Part shown: piece by piece, positions 51,231 through 59,948 of the stretch
Numbering within the stretch: position 1 is the stretch's first letter
How the letters are laid out: every line of letters starts with the position of its first letter
Origin: an uncultured Oscillibacter sp.
Lineage (GTDB): Bacteria; Bacillota; Clostridia; Oscillospirales; Oscillospiraceae
Assembly: GCA_905234565.1 (NCBI GenBank)
Contig: CAJOHW010000002.1
Span: 15,781 to 77,484 of the forward strand
Direction: 5' to 3'
Length of the DNA: 61,704 nt
The notes under the pieces: model-generated
The model's database searches: none
What the model saw: only the letters and a program-made list of their open reading frames with translations
Told to the model about the DNA's origin: nothing
Translations under genes and position numbers: made by a program

Positions 51231-52420
51231 GGATTTCCCTCCGTATGGAGCAGAAACACGGGGTTGGATGCCGTGAATAGGTGATATGCGCCCGCTTTGC
51301 GGGTCCGGGTGACGGCGATCTGGGTGATCTCCGCCGGGATTCCCCGGCGTTCCAGCAGGGAGAGGGCCTGGGACAGGGTCTCCGCCGTCACGGCCGCAAG
51401 GCACAGCCGGACAGCGGGGTTATTTTGAAGCACCGCCTCCACAATGCCATCCAAGGCCCCGCCGGAGCCGCCGATGAACACAGCATCCGGGGCTGGAAGA
51501 GATTTCAGCGCCGCCGGGGCCGCCCCGGGAATCACGGACACGTTCCACGCCCCAAAGCGTCTCCGGTTTTGGCGGATCAGTTCCAGGGCTGTTGGGGTTC
51601 GTTCCACAGCAAAGACACGTCCCGCCATAAAGGACAGTTCGATAGACACGCTGCCTGTCCCCGCGCCGATGTCCCACACCGTGTCCCCGGGCCGGACCGC
51701 CAGTTTGGAGAGGATCACCGCCCGGACCTCCTGTTTTGTCATAGGCACGTCTCCCCGGAAGAAGTCCCCGTCCGGGAACCCGGGAGAGCGCCGGGGACAG
51801 GGCCGGGGCGGGGCCTCCGTCAGGAGCACCGACAGGGGATGGAAGGTCCCCTCCGCCGCCTCCGCCGCAGTGCAGGAGAGGAGCCGCTCTCCGGGCCAGG
51901 ACAGCCGCTCTCCAACCGTCACGGAGAGGTCTCCCAGCCCCGCCGCCGCCAGTTCCCGGCACAGCGCGGCGGGGGTCCGGACCGGATCCGTCAAAAACAG
52001 GGCGGGACGGCCCTTGCACACGGTTTCCAGGACATCACAGGTCTGGCCGTGGGCGGAGGCCAGAATCCAGTCCTGCCAGGGCCGTCCTAAGCGGGCGGAG
52101 AGCAGCTGGACTGTGGAGATTCCCGGCAGTATCCGCCAGGGGATCCCCGCCTGGTCCAGCAGGGGGATGAGAGATCCGGCCCCGGCGTGGAACCCGGGAT
52201 CCCCGCCGTAGAGGACACAGGGCCTCTGCCAGGCGTGCTGTTGGAGCAGGGAAAGTAGTTTCTCCGGCACTGTGGCGGAATCACGGGGTGCCGTACAGTC
52301 CGGGGGCAGGTCCTCTAACATCCGGGGAGAGCCCAGCAGTCCGTCCGCCGCCCGGACCGCCGCCAGGGCTGCCTCCGTCCGGCCCTCCGGACCGCCCCAG
52401 CCCGCCAGGGTCACCGTCAT
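51227..52420 (-). CDS. cbiET: cobalt-precorrin-7 C5,15-methyltransferase, CbiE-CbiT fusion
   Basis: Methylates C5 and C15 and removes the C12 acetate carboxyl. The 397-aa chain joins a CbiE domain (about 1-200; GWGGPEGRT, VLYGGDPGFHAGAG, LPGISTVQLL) to a CbiT domain (about 210-390) with FFRGDVPMTKQEVRAV, VWDIGAGTGSVSIELS and AVFIGGSGG-like DAVFIGGSGGAL. It is equivalent to CobL of aerobic bacteria. The ATG at 52420 overlaps the cbiJ stop; an upstream ATG at 52438 is less likely. Confidence 0.92.
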   Translation of the reverse strand: MTVTLAGWGGPEGRTEAALAAVRAADGLLGSPRMLEDLPPDCTAPRDSATVPEKLLSLLQQHAWQRPCVLYGGDPGFHAGAGSLIPLLDQAGIPWRILPGISTVQLLSARLGRPWQDWILASAHGQTCDVLETVCKGRPALFLTDPVRTPAALCRELAAAGLGDLSVTVGERLSWPGERLLSCTAAEAAEGTFHPLSVLLTEAPPRPCPRRSPGFPDGDFFRGDVPMTKQEVRAVILSKLAVRPGDTVWDIGAGTGSVSIELSFMAGRVFAVERTPTALELIRQNRRRFGAWNVSVIPGAAPAALKSLPAPDAVFIGGSGGALDGIVEAVLQNNPAVRLCLAAVTAETLSQALSLLERRGIPAEITQIAVTRTRKAGAYHLFTASNPVFLLHTEGNP

Positions 52421-53160
52421 GACAGCGTCTCCTGACATAGAGCAGCAACGGCCTCATAGGATTCCCCCCGCTCCTCCGGGCGTTTCAGGAGGATCAGGGG
52501 AATGCCGGTGTTCCGGGCCGCCCGGGCCTTTTCCGGAAAGCCTCCCTCCTGCCCTCCGTCCTTGGTGACGAGATAGGCGATGTGGAACTGGCGAATCAGG
52601 GCCTCGTTCAGTTCTCTGGAGAAGGGTCCCTGCATGGCGATCACGTTCCGGCGGGGGATCCCCAGGGCTTCACAGGCGGACAGGCTGTCCCGGGCAGGCA
52701 GAACCCGGGGAAACAGGCGGGACGGGTCCAGAGCGGCGAAACAGGGCAGTTCCTTGGCCCCCGTAGTTAGGAGGATATTTCCCGCTGTCCCCGCCAGATA
52801 CCCGGCGGCGTCCCGGGCATCCGCCGACATGATCACCCTGGCTCCCTCCGTGCCGCTGGCAGGGCGCAGCAGCCGCACATAGGGCACGGAAACATCCTCA
52901 CAGGCGGATCGGAGGTTGGCGCCAGCCTCCACAGCGTAGGGGTGGGTGGCATTGACGCACAGGACCGCGCCTTTGAGGACCTTTCCCATATCCCGCCGAT
53001 CCTTGGGTCCCGTCAGGACCGTGACGCCGGGGCACTCCCCCTGGGCCTCCCGGCCATACTCCCGGGCCACGCACACCACAATTTCCCCGCCCCGCCCGGA
53101 TAATTCCCGGGACAGGCGGCGGCCTTCCGTAGTGCCGCCGAATATCACGATTTTCTTCAC
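52417..53160 (-). CDS. cbiJ: cobalt-precorrin-6A reductase (CbiJ)
   Basis: NADH-dependent reductase of the corrin ring. The 247-aa product begins KKIVIFGGTTEGRRLSREL, the family Rossmann start, and has NATHPYAVEAGANL, LLTTGAKELPCFA, VIAMQGPFSRELNEALI and LVTKDGGQEGGFPEK, all typical. The GTG start at 53160 overlaps the cbiH stop by 4 nt. Confidence 0.92.
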   Translation of the reverse strand: MKKIVIFGGTTEGRRLSRELSGRGGEIVVCVAREYGREAQGECPGVTVLTGPKDRRDMGKVLKGAVLCVNATHPYAVEAGANLRSACEDVSVPYVRLLRPASGTEGARVIMSADARDAAGYLAGTAGNILLTTGAKELPCFAALDPSRLFPRVLPARDSLSACEALGIPRRNVIAMQGPFSRELNEALIRQFHIAYLVTKDGGQEGGFPEKARAARNTGIPLILLKRPEERGESYEAVAALCQETLS

Positions 53161-53879
53161 AGCGTGTACCCCCTGGGTGTCACCATGCGCCCCTGAATCT
53201 CTTTCGTGGCGGTGGAGCCGATAAAAAGTGTGGTGGCCATGTCCGCCTGAAATGCCCGCAGTTCCCACAGGGGCAGCAGTCCCCAGGACTGGCCCTGCCG
53301 CCCCAAATTCCGGGTCCAGCCGCAGAGGGTGTCCGGATCTAAGGTTTCCAGCAGCACGTCGCAGGCCCGGGACAGGTGGTCCCGGCGGCGGCGGGAGGCG
53401 GGGTTGTAGAGGCAGATCACGAAGTCCCCCGCCGCCGCGCACCGGAGCCGCTTTTCGATGACCGTCCAGGGCGTCAGGAGATCCGACAGGGAGATGAGGC
53501 AGAAATCGTGTCCCAGGGGGGCCCCTAAGAGGGCGGATCCCGCCAGGGCAGCGGTGACGCCGGGGACGATAACCGTCTCCGCCGCCGGATACGCCGGGGC
53601 CAGTTCCAGCACCAGCCCCGCCAAACTGTACACCCCCGGGTCCCCGCCGCAGATCAACGCGGCGGTTTTCCCCTTCTGGGCGGCGTCCAGCACCGCCCGG
53701 CACCGCTCCGCCTCCTGCCGCATGGAGAAAGCGTGACATTCCTTTCCCGGGTATTGGGGGGCAATCTGGTCCAGATACCGCCCATAGCCGTAAAATACCT
53801 CCGAGGCGTTTAATGCGTCCCGGGCCTCTCCCGTCAGATCCCCTCCGGGGCCGATTCCCACCAGAAACGCGGTTCCCAT
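53157..53879 (-). CDS. cbiH: cobalt-precorrin-3 C17-methyltransferase (CbiH)
   Basis: Performs ring contraction with C17 methylation. The 240-aa SAM-dependent tetrapyrrole methylase begins GTAFLVGIGPGGDLT and has ICGGDPGVYSLAG, VPGVTAALAGSALLGAPLGH and the CLYNPASRRRRDHL segment specific to the C17 branch. The ATG at 53879 gives the family length; the open frame extends upstream into cbiG. Confidence 0.93.
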   Translation of the reverse strand: MGTAFLVGIGPGGDLTGEARDALNASEVFYGYGRYLDQIAPQYPGKECHAFSMRQEAERCRAVLDAAQKGKTAALICGGDPGVYSLAGLVLELAPAYPAAETVIVPGVTAALAGSALLGAPLGHDFCLISLSDLLTPWTVIEKRLRCAAAGDFVICLYNPASRRRRDHLSRACDVLLETLDPDTLCGWTRNLGRQGQSWGLLPLWELRAFQADMATTLFIGSTATKEIQGRMVTPRGYTL

Positions 53880-53880
53880 G

Positions 53881-54879
53881 TCAACTCCTCCAATCCAGCC
53901 GGACCGTCCTCTGGGCCGCCGCAAACGTGACGCCGTCCCCGGAGAATTTCCGGATCCGCAAAGTCCCGCCCTCCCCGGCGGCGAGCAGGGCGCAGCGCTC
54001 ACACACGTTGTCCACTCCCACGTGACGCTCCACAAAGGCAGAGGCCGTAAAGGTTCCGGGCAGGCGTCCCAGTTCCTCTGGGGAATAAGACGTGAGGTTC
54101 CATCCGTGTCCGGCGCAGAAGGACAGCACTCCCGGTTCCTCCGCCCGCCGATCTAAGGTGGCGGCGGCAAAGAACGCCGCTTCCCATAGGTTGTGGGCCT
54201 CCAAAAACGCGGCGAACCGGGCTTCCAAGGTCTCCCGGGACGTGCCCCGGCGGCAGCCGATGCCCAGGGCCAGCGCCCGGGGCACTACCGCCAAGGACGG
54301 ACGGCGGCACACGTCCACCCATATGTCCGCGTCACCCTCCGTTGTCTCCACGCCCTCCGGCGGCGTCCCGTCTAAGGGAAACGCGGAGAAAATCCGCAGG
54401 GTCTCTTCGTCTAAGAGCTTTCCCGTGGCGGCTTTGATGTCCTCCGGGTGTGGAATGGCGCAGTTCTGCCTCCTGGCCCAGACGTCCACGGCGAAGGCCC
54501 CCCGGAGGTCCGTGGCGGTGGTGATGACCGCCGTGCCGCCGGTCAAGGACGCTAAGTTCCGGGCCAGATCATTGGCCCCTCCCAAATGCCCGGACACCAC
54601 GGGCACGGCAAAGCGTCCCGCCTCATCCACAGCCACCACCGCCGGATCCTCCGCCTTGCCCTTTAGGAACGGGGCCACGGCCCGCACGGCGATGCCCACG
54701 GCCCCGAGAAAGACCAGGGCCTCAGATTGAGAAAAGGCGTTCCCGGTCCAGGCGGACAGGGAAAAGGCCGGATCCTCCCGGGCATAAGTAAGTCTCCCCC
54801 CCAGGGCAGCTTGGAGCCGCCCTCCCAGTTCCTGGCCCCGGGCCGTAAAGGCCACGAAGGCGATGCCCTGCCGTCTCAC
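53881..54879 (-). CDS. cbiG: cobalt-precorrin-5A hydrolase (CbiG)
   Basis: Opens the delta-lactone and releases acetaldehyde. The 332-aa protein has the N-terminal CbiG domain (GAVGIAVRAVAPFLKGK, VVSGHLGGANDLARNLA), a middle region, and the C-terminal domain with LGIGCRRGTSRETLEARF. The start is a GTG at 54879 overlapping the cbiF stop. One base separates its stop from cbiH. Confidence 0.92.
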   Translation of the reverse strand: MRRQGIAFVAFTARGQELGGRLQAALGGRLTYAREDPAFSLSAWTGNAFSQSEALVFLGAVGIAVRAVAPFLKGKAEDPAVVAVDEAGRFAVPVVSGHLGGANDLARNLASLTGGTAVITTATDLRGAFAVDVWARRQNCAIPHPEDIKAATGKLLDEETLRIFSAFPLDGTPPEGVETTEGDADIWVDVCRRPSLAVVPRALALGIGCRRGTSRETLEARFAAFLEAHNLWEAAFFAAATLDRRAEEPGVLSFCAGHGWNLTSYSPEELGRLPGTFTASAFVERHVGVDNVCERCALLAAGEGGTLRIRKFSGDGVTFAAAQRTVRLDWRS

Positions 54880-55634
54880 GGGCTTCCCTCCCGGTATCCG
54901 GTGGAGAAGGTCCCGTCATACAGTTTACTGCGCTGGCCGGAGGCGTCCAAAAAGTCCCCCGCCAGCAGCAGGGCCGTATTCCGGATCCCCGCCGCCTCCA
55001 CGGTTTCCGCCAAAGTCCCTACGGTACAGCGGATCACTTGCTGATCCGGCCAGGAGGCCCGATACACCACCGCCGCCGGGGTGTGGGCGCTGTACCGCCC
55101 CCCTGCCAGCAGTTCCCTCTGCACCGCCTCCGCCATGCCCGTCGATAAAAAGATTGCCATAGACGCGCCGCACTCTGCCAGACGCGCCAAAGACTCCCCC
55201 TCCGGCACAGGCGTCCTTCCGGGAAGGCGGGTCAGAATCACGCTCTGGCTCACCCCGGGCAGGGTGTACTCCGCGCCCAGGGCCGCCGCCGCCGCACAGA
55301 AACTGGAGACTCCCGGCGTCACGTCCCAGGAGATCCCCAAGGCGTCCAAGGCGTCTGTCTGCTCCCGCAGGGCCCCGTACAGGCACGGATCCCCGCTGTG
55401 AAGCCGGACCGGTTCCCGGCCCTGCCGGTCCGCACGGCGCAAAATCTCCACAATCTCCTCTAACGTAAGATACGCGCTGTCAAAGCGCTCACACTCCGGT
55501 GCCGCCAGATCCGCCAGAGCGGGATTGACCAGGCTTCCGGCGTAGACCACAGTGCCCGTCCGCCGCAGCAGTTCCGTCCCCCGGACTGTCATCAGGTCCG
55601 CCGCCCCAGGCCCTGCCCCTACAAAATGCACCAT
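54876..55634 (-). CDS. cbiF: cobalt-precorrin-4 C11-methyltransferase (CbiF)
   Basis: Adds a methyl at C11. The 252-aa protein begins VHFVGAGPGAADLMTVRG and has VYAGSLVNPAL, the LHSGDPCLYGALREQ motif, TPGVSSFCAAAAALG and SVILTRLPGRTPVP, all strongly typical of CbiF/CobM. It starts at an ATG with GGGAGGGACAG upstream, 18 nt after the cbiD stop. Confidence 0.94.
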   Translation of the reverse strand: MVHFVGAGPGAADLMTVRGTELLRRTGTVVYAGSLVNPALADLAAPECERFDSAYLTLEEIVEILRRADRQGREPVRLHSGDPCLYGALREQTDALDALGISWDVTPGVSSFCAAAAALGAEYTLPGVSQSVILTRLPGRTPVPEGESLARLAECGASMAIFLSTGMAEAVQRELLAGGRYSAHTPAAVVYRASWPDQQVIRCTVGTLAETVEAAGIRNTALLLAGDFLDASGQRSKLYDGTFSTGYREGSP

Positions 55635-55652
55635 GGGCTGTCCCTCCCGATC

Positions 55653-56786
55653 TTATGTAACCGCATATCCCCAGGACCGGAGGATCTCCCGGCCCCGGTC
55701 CGTCACGCCCAAAAGGCCGAACTGTCCGGAAAATACCGCCGCTCCCGCCGTGAGGGGTCCGGACCGCCGATCCAGCTGCTTCTGTATGGCGTCCAGCAGG
55801 CTCCGGACCACCTGCTCCCGCAGTCCCGCGTCTTCTAAGAGGGACAGACAGCCCTCCGTGGTGGACGCCTCCATGAGGGCGCGGCACAGAGCGGCGTCCG
55901 CCCCCTGGAGGGCGCTGTGGGCGCAGAACAGTTCCCTGCGGCAGTCCCCGAAGCGGGAGTGGGTGTGGAACATCCCCCCGGCCAGCTTCACCAGCTTGCC
56001 CATGTGCCCCGCAATCAGCACCTGCCTAAAACCCTCCAAGGCCGCCAGATCGATGCAGTCGCCGATAAAGTTGGAGCATCTTATCACCGGGAGGCCGATG
56101 TGGTTCCAGCCCTGTTCCCGGAGGGACGCGAAACCGTATTCCCCGGGGACTAAGATGAGGTCTTTCCCCCCGCCGGAGGCCGCCTGCCGGATCTCCACCG
56201 CCAGGGCGTCCACCATGGCCTCCTCGCTCATAGGCTCCACAATGCCGGAGGTGCCCAGGATGGAGATACCCCCTACGATGCCCAGTTGGGGATTGAAGGT
56301 CCGCTCCGCCAGGGCCGCTCCCTCCGGCACGGAGATCACCGCCGCCAGTCCGCCGCCATAGTCCCAGGTATGGGCGGCCTCCCGCAGCGCATTCGCGATC
56401 ATCGCCCGGGGCACCCGGTTGATGGCCGCCGCCCCTACGGGCTGTTCCAGTCCGGGTTTTGTGACCCGGCCCACTCCCGCGCCGCCGTCCACCGTAAAGC
56501 CCGCCGGGATCTTCCGGACCTCCGCCCCAACGGTACACCCGGCGGTCACGTCCGGGTCGTCACTTTTGCCCTTTACTACGGCGCAGTACGCGGCGTCACC
56601 CCTGCGCTCACAAATACGCGGTACCGCCTCCGCCCACAATCCCCCGGGGGTCCGCAGTCCTAAGACGCCGGGACAGTTCCCGGACAGCAGAAGTTCCGCC
56701 GCTCCGGAGGCCGCCAGAGCCGCACAGGTGCCCGTGGTGAATCCCCGGCGGAGGTACCGCTGGCCAGCGCGGACATAGTAGTCCAT
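55653..56786 (-). CDS. cbiD: cobalt-precorrin-5B C1-methyltransferase (CbiD)
   Basis: Methylates C1 in the anaerobic pathway. The 377-aa product has the near-N-terminal LRRGFTTGTCAALAAS (about 13-28), IPAGFTVDGGAGVGRVTKPG, then GISILGTSGIVEPMSEEA and LIAGHMGKLVKLAGG, the family signatures. The ATG at 56786 sits after GGAGGACTGAC and gives normal length. Confidence 0.94.
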   Translation of the reverse strand: MDYYVRAGQRYLRRGFTTGTCAALAASGAAELLLSGNCPGVLGLRTPGGLWAEAVPRICERRGDAAYCAVVKGKSDDPDVTAGCTVGAEVRKIPAGFTVDGGAGVGRVTKPGLEQPVGAAAINRVPRAMIANALREAAHTWDYGGGLAAVISVPEGAALAERTFNPQLGIVGGISILGTSGIVEPMSEEAMVDALAVEIRQAASGGGKDLILVPGEYGFASLREQGWNHIGLPVIRCSNFIGDCIDLAALEGFRQVLIAGHMGKLVKLAGGMFHTHSRFGDCRRELFCAHSALQGADAALCRALMEASTTEGCLSLLEDAGLREQVVRSLLDAIQKQLDRRSGPLTAGAAVFSGQFGLLGVTDRGREILRSWGYAVT

Positions 56787-56787
56787 G

Positions 56788-57813
56788 TCAGTCCTCCTGT
56801 CTCCGGGCCAGGGCGGAGAGTTCTGGGAACCGGTCCAGCACCGCCTGATAGTGGTCCCGCTGGTGGGGAAAGGCACAGGCGGCGCAGTTTTTGACACCGG
56901 AGGGAGTGTAGGAGAAGTTCCCTCCGCACCGCTCCCCCAGGGTGTACAGGGGGCAGTAGCAGAACAGGCAGTTGAACGCCGCCTCCGGGATCCCTTTGTG
57001 GCAGGGGAACGCGGGACAGCCCCGGTTCTGGAAGAAGGACGCCCCGCCGGAGACGCCCCCGAAGCTCTGAAACCATGGACCGCCGCCTCCCGGCTCCATG
57101 CCGTAGAGGGTTTCGATGTACTCCGGCGTCAAAATCTCCGCCGGAGGCCCGGACCGGTCCACTCTCCCCTGCCGGAGGCACAGGGCGGTATGGGCAAAGG
57201 CCCGGACCAGCGGGAGATCGTGGAGGGAGAGGATCACGGCGATGCCCCGTTTTTTTGACAGTTCCCGGATCAGGGACAGCAGTTCCAGCTGATAGCGAAG
57301 GTCCAAAAAGGACGCCGGTTCGTCCAGCACCATGAGCCGGGGATCCTGGCAGACTGCCCGGGCCAGGAGGACCCGCTGGCGCTGTCCATCGCTGAGGCGC
57401 TGGAAGGGACGTTCCCGCAGATCCCAGGCCCCCGTCAGTTTCAGGGCCTCCTCTGCCGCCGCCCGGTCTCTGCCGCTGTACAGTCCCAAGGGCCCTGTAT
57501 AGGGAAGCCGTCCGGAGAGTACCACCTCTCCGCAGTCCATGCGCTCTGCGCGCAGGGGTTCCGTCAGCACCACGGCCAGAGATCTGCCCAGTTCCTCCGA
57601 ACCGTATGCCTCCAAGGGCCTGTCCTCCAAAAAGATGTTGCCCTCTACGGGGGGAAGGGACCGGATCAGGGTTTTCAGCAGGGTGGTTTTTCCCGCCCCG
57701 TTGGGGCCTGTGACGGCGGTCACCTCTCCGGCGGAAAGCTGAAAGGTGATATGGCTTGCCACCGTCTGCCCCGGATAGCCGATGGACAAATCCTCTGTGC
57801 GCAGAATCTCCAT
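56788..57813 (-). CDS. ABC transporter ATPase (FecE/BtuD type) fused to a cysteine-rich domain
   Basis: Residues 1 to about 250 are an iron-siderophore/B12-type ABC ATPase with Walker A GPNGAGKTTLL (about 36-46), signature RLSDGQRQRVLLARA and Walker B LMVLDEPASFLD. Residues from about 265 to 325 form a Cys-rich domain with CPAFPCHKG, FNCLFCYCPLY, RCGGNF and VKNCAACAFPH. As remembered, this matches the small cysteine-rich family PF04071, usually a separate protein near cobalamin genes. The ATPase forms an importer with the next two upstream genes. The added domain could bind zinc, cobalt or an iron-sulfur centre. Confidence 0.85.
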   Translation of the reverse strand: MEILRTEDLSIGYPGQTVASHITFQLSAGEVTAVTGPNGAGKTTLLKTLIRSLPPVEGNIFLEDRPLEAYGSEELGRSLAVVLTEPLRAERMDCGEVVLSGRLPYTGPLGLYSGRDRAAAEEALKLTGAWDLRERPFQRLSDGQRQRVLLARAVCQDPRLMVLDEPASFLDLRYQLELLSLIRELSKKRGIAVILSLHDLPLVRAFAHTALCLRQGRVDRSGPPAEILTPEYIETLYGMEPGGGGPWFQSFGGVSGGASFFQNRGCPAFPCHKGIPEAAFNCLFCYCPLYTLGERCGGNFSYTPSGVKNCAACAFPHQRDHYQAVLDRFPELSALARRQED

Positions 57814-57814
57814 G

Positions 57815-58849
57815 TCACCGTCCTCCTCTCCGTCCCGCCATCATCCACACCACCACCGGCGCTCCCAGCAGGGCCGTAACCGTGCCGATGCCCAGTTCCG
57901 TGGGGGCGAAGGCGGTGCGGGCCACGCCGTCGCACAGGAGGCAGAAGGCCCCGCCTCCTAAAAAACAGGCGGGCACTACAACAACAGGCCGAGCGGTGCC
58001 AAAGAGGGTTTTCACCAGATGGGGCACCGCCACCCCCACAAAGGATACCGGCCCCGCAAAGGCCGTGGCACAGGCGGACAGCAGGCTGGACAGCAGTACC
58101 AGTTCTATCCGCAGCCGCCGGGGATCCACCCCCAGATTCCGGGCATAGGCCTCCCCCAGCTGCCAGGCCCCCATGGGTTTGGACAGCCAGAACGCCGCCG
58201 CCGTCCCCGCCAGGACGATGCCCGCCATGATCCGCACGGCGGGCCACTGGATTCCGGCAAAACTGCCCCGGGACCAGTTGTGCAGGTTCACGATGTTGGC
58301 GTCCTCCGCAAAGTTCACCACAAACTCCGTGGCGGCGGAGCAGAGATAGCCCATCATGACCCCGCACACCACCAAGCGGGAAGTACTCCGGACCCGTCCC
58401 GCCAGCAGCAGCACCGCTCCCATGGACAGCAGGGAGCCTACCAGCGCCGCCAGCACCATGGACCAGGAGCTGAGAACCATACCCTTTTGAAGGCACAGGA
58501 TCAAGGCTAAGGCCACGGTGAATTTGGCCCCGGAGGAGATCCCTAAGACGAAGGGCCCCGCAATGGGATTGGAGAAGAAGGTCTGAAGCAGAAACCCGGA
58601 CACGGACAGCGCTCCGCCCAGCAGTCCCGCCGCCAGGAGCCGCGGGAAGCGGATGTCCCAGACAATGCGGGCGGCAGTATCGGAAGTGACGGCACCGGAG
58701 GCGGCTCCCCGGGCGCGGAGAATGGAGAGAATCTGCCCCGGAGGCACGTCCACGCTGCCCGTCCCTAAGTTCCACGCCCCAAGAAGCAAAATCAGCCCTA
58801 AGAGCAGGGCGTATCCCAACACCACGCGGCGGTTTTGATGTTCTCTCAT
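57815..58849 (-). CDS. FecCD/BtuC-type ABC transporter permease
   Basis: This 344-aa protein has about ten membrane helices, the RFPRLLAAGLLGGALSVSG motif (about 68-86), FFSNPIAGPFVLGISSGA and the C-terminal GPVSFVGVAVPHLVK, all characteristic of the iron-chelate/B12 permease family. It stands between the binding protein and the ATPase in the riboswitch-controlled operon, so the substrate is probably a corrinoid, with cobalt chelates or haem as alternatives. Confidence 0.88.
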   Translation of the reverse strand: MREHQNRRVVLGYALLLGLILLLGAWNLGTGSVDVPPGQILSILRARGAASGAVTSDTAARIVWDIRFPRLLAAGLLGGALSVSGFLLQTFFSNPIAGPFVLGISSGAKFTVALALILCLQKGMVLSSWSMVLAALVGSLLSMGAVLLLAGRVRSTSRLVVCGVMMGYLCSAATEFVVNFAEDANIVNLHNWSRGSFAGIQWPAVRIMAGIVLAGTAAAFWLSKPMGAWQLGEAYARNLGVDPRRLRIELVLLSSLLSACATAFAGPVSFVGVAVPHLVKTLFGTARPVVVVPACFLGGGAFCLLCDGVARTAFAPTELGIGTVTALLGAPVVVWMMAGRRGGR

Positions 58850-58853
58850 GGCC

Positions 58854-59948
58854 CTATTTCAGCCGGTGCAGGTAGACCAGGGGCTCCTCCGCCGTGCCGG
58901 AGAGGATGGCCCTCAGTTCCTCCGCCACGGCGGCTCCGGCAGTGATCTCCTGGTACAAATTCCGCTCCGTACACCACACCTCCCCGGTCCGCACCGCCCG
59001 GAAGTCCCCGAACAGGGCGCTCTTGTCCAGCAGCTGGTCCAGGGTCTCCATGCCGCCGTCGATGGCCCCGTTGTAGATCAGCACGTCCGCTTCCCGGGCG
59101 GCGTCGTAAAACGCCTCCATCTGTAAGTTCACGGCAAAACTGTCGTCCTCCGGGGACTGGGAGAAGACATACTGTCCTCCCGCCAGTTCGATGAGAGCCG
59201 TGAGATAGTCCCCGGGCTTTCTCACCTGGACGGTTCCGCTGGGGCTCAGGGAGAACACGGCGGCGCGTCTGCCTGTCTCCGCTCTCTCCGCCTCCATGGT
59301 TTCCAGTTTCCCGGCCTGTTCCTCAAAAAACGCCTCTGCCTCTGCCGCCTTTCCCGTCAGCAGGCCGTAGAGCTTGATCCACTCCATCCGCCCCAAGGGG
59401 TGGGGCTCATAGCTGGACCGGTCCACCAGTACCGGAATGCCCAGGGCCTCCAACTGCTCCTTGATCTGGGGAGCGTGATAGATCATGGTGGACTCCACCG
59501 CCAGGGTACAGCCCTCCGCCAGCAGCAATTCCACGTCCGGGGCGCTGTACTTCCCGGCGTACAGGAGCCTGCCGTCCGCCAAGGCCTCCCGGACCGCCGG
59601 AAGGCTCCAGTCCCCCTGGGCGGTGCCGGTCATGCGGACGGCGTCCAGGGCGTTTAGCCGGACGAAGAAGTCCATGACGGAGGACGCCGCTAAATACAAG
59701 GTGGGATTGGCGTGGATCACAGCTGCTCCGCCGGTGTCCTCCGGGGACGGCCCGTCCTCCGGAAGGAGCAGGAACCGCTCCCCCTCCCCCACCGTCACCA
59801 GGGTGCAGCCGTCCGGACGGTACGCCACGGAGAATCCCTCCGCGTAGCGCAGTTCCATCCGGGGAAGGTCCGTCTCCGGCGGCGGGGAGGAACCGCAGCC
59901 CGTCAGGCACAGGGCCGCCAGCAGGACCGTGAGCCAAATCCGTCTCAC
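58854..59948 (-). CDS. substrate-binding lipoprotein of the corrinoid-type ABC importer
   Basis: The 364-aa protein has a lipoprotein signal with lipobox LTGC (Cys18) and a two-lobed periplasmic-binding fold of the BtuF/FhuD class. Characteristic stretches are LNALDAVRMTG, LLLAEGCTLAVEST and LIELAGGQYVF. It starts with a GTG at 59948 overlapping the cbiK stop. It should capture the ligand outside the cell for the permease and ATPase that follow. Ligand specificity cannot be read directly. Confidence 0.82.
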   Translation of the reverse strand: MRRIWLTVLLAALCLTGCGSSPPPETDLPRMELRYAEGFSVAYRPDGCTLVTVGEGERFLLLPEDGPSPEDTGGAAVIHANPTLYLAASSVMDFFVRLNALDAVRMTGTAQGDWSLPAVREALADGRLLYAGKYSAPDVELLLAEGCTLAVESTMIYHAPQIKEQLEALGIPVLVDRSSYEPHPLGRMEWIKLYGLLTGKAAEAEAFFEEQAGKLETMEAERAETGRRAAVFSLSPSGTVQVRKPGDYLTALIELAGGQYVFSQSPEDDSFAVNLQMEAFYDAAREADVLIYNGAIDGGMETLDQLLDKSALFGDFRAVRTGEVWCTERNLYQEITAGAAVAEELRAILSGTAEEPLVYLHRLK

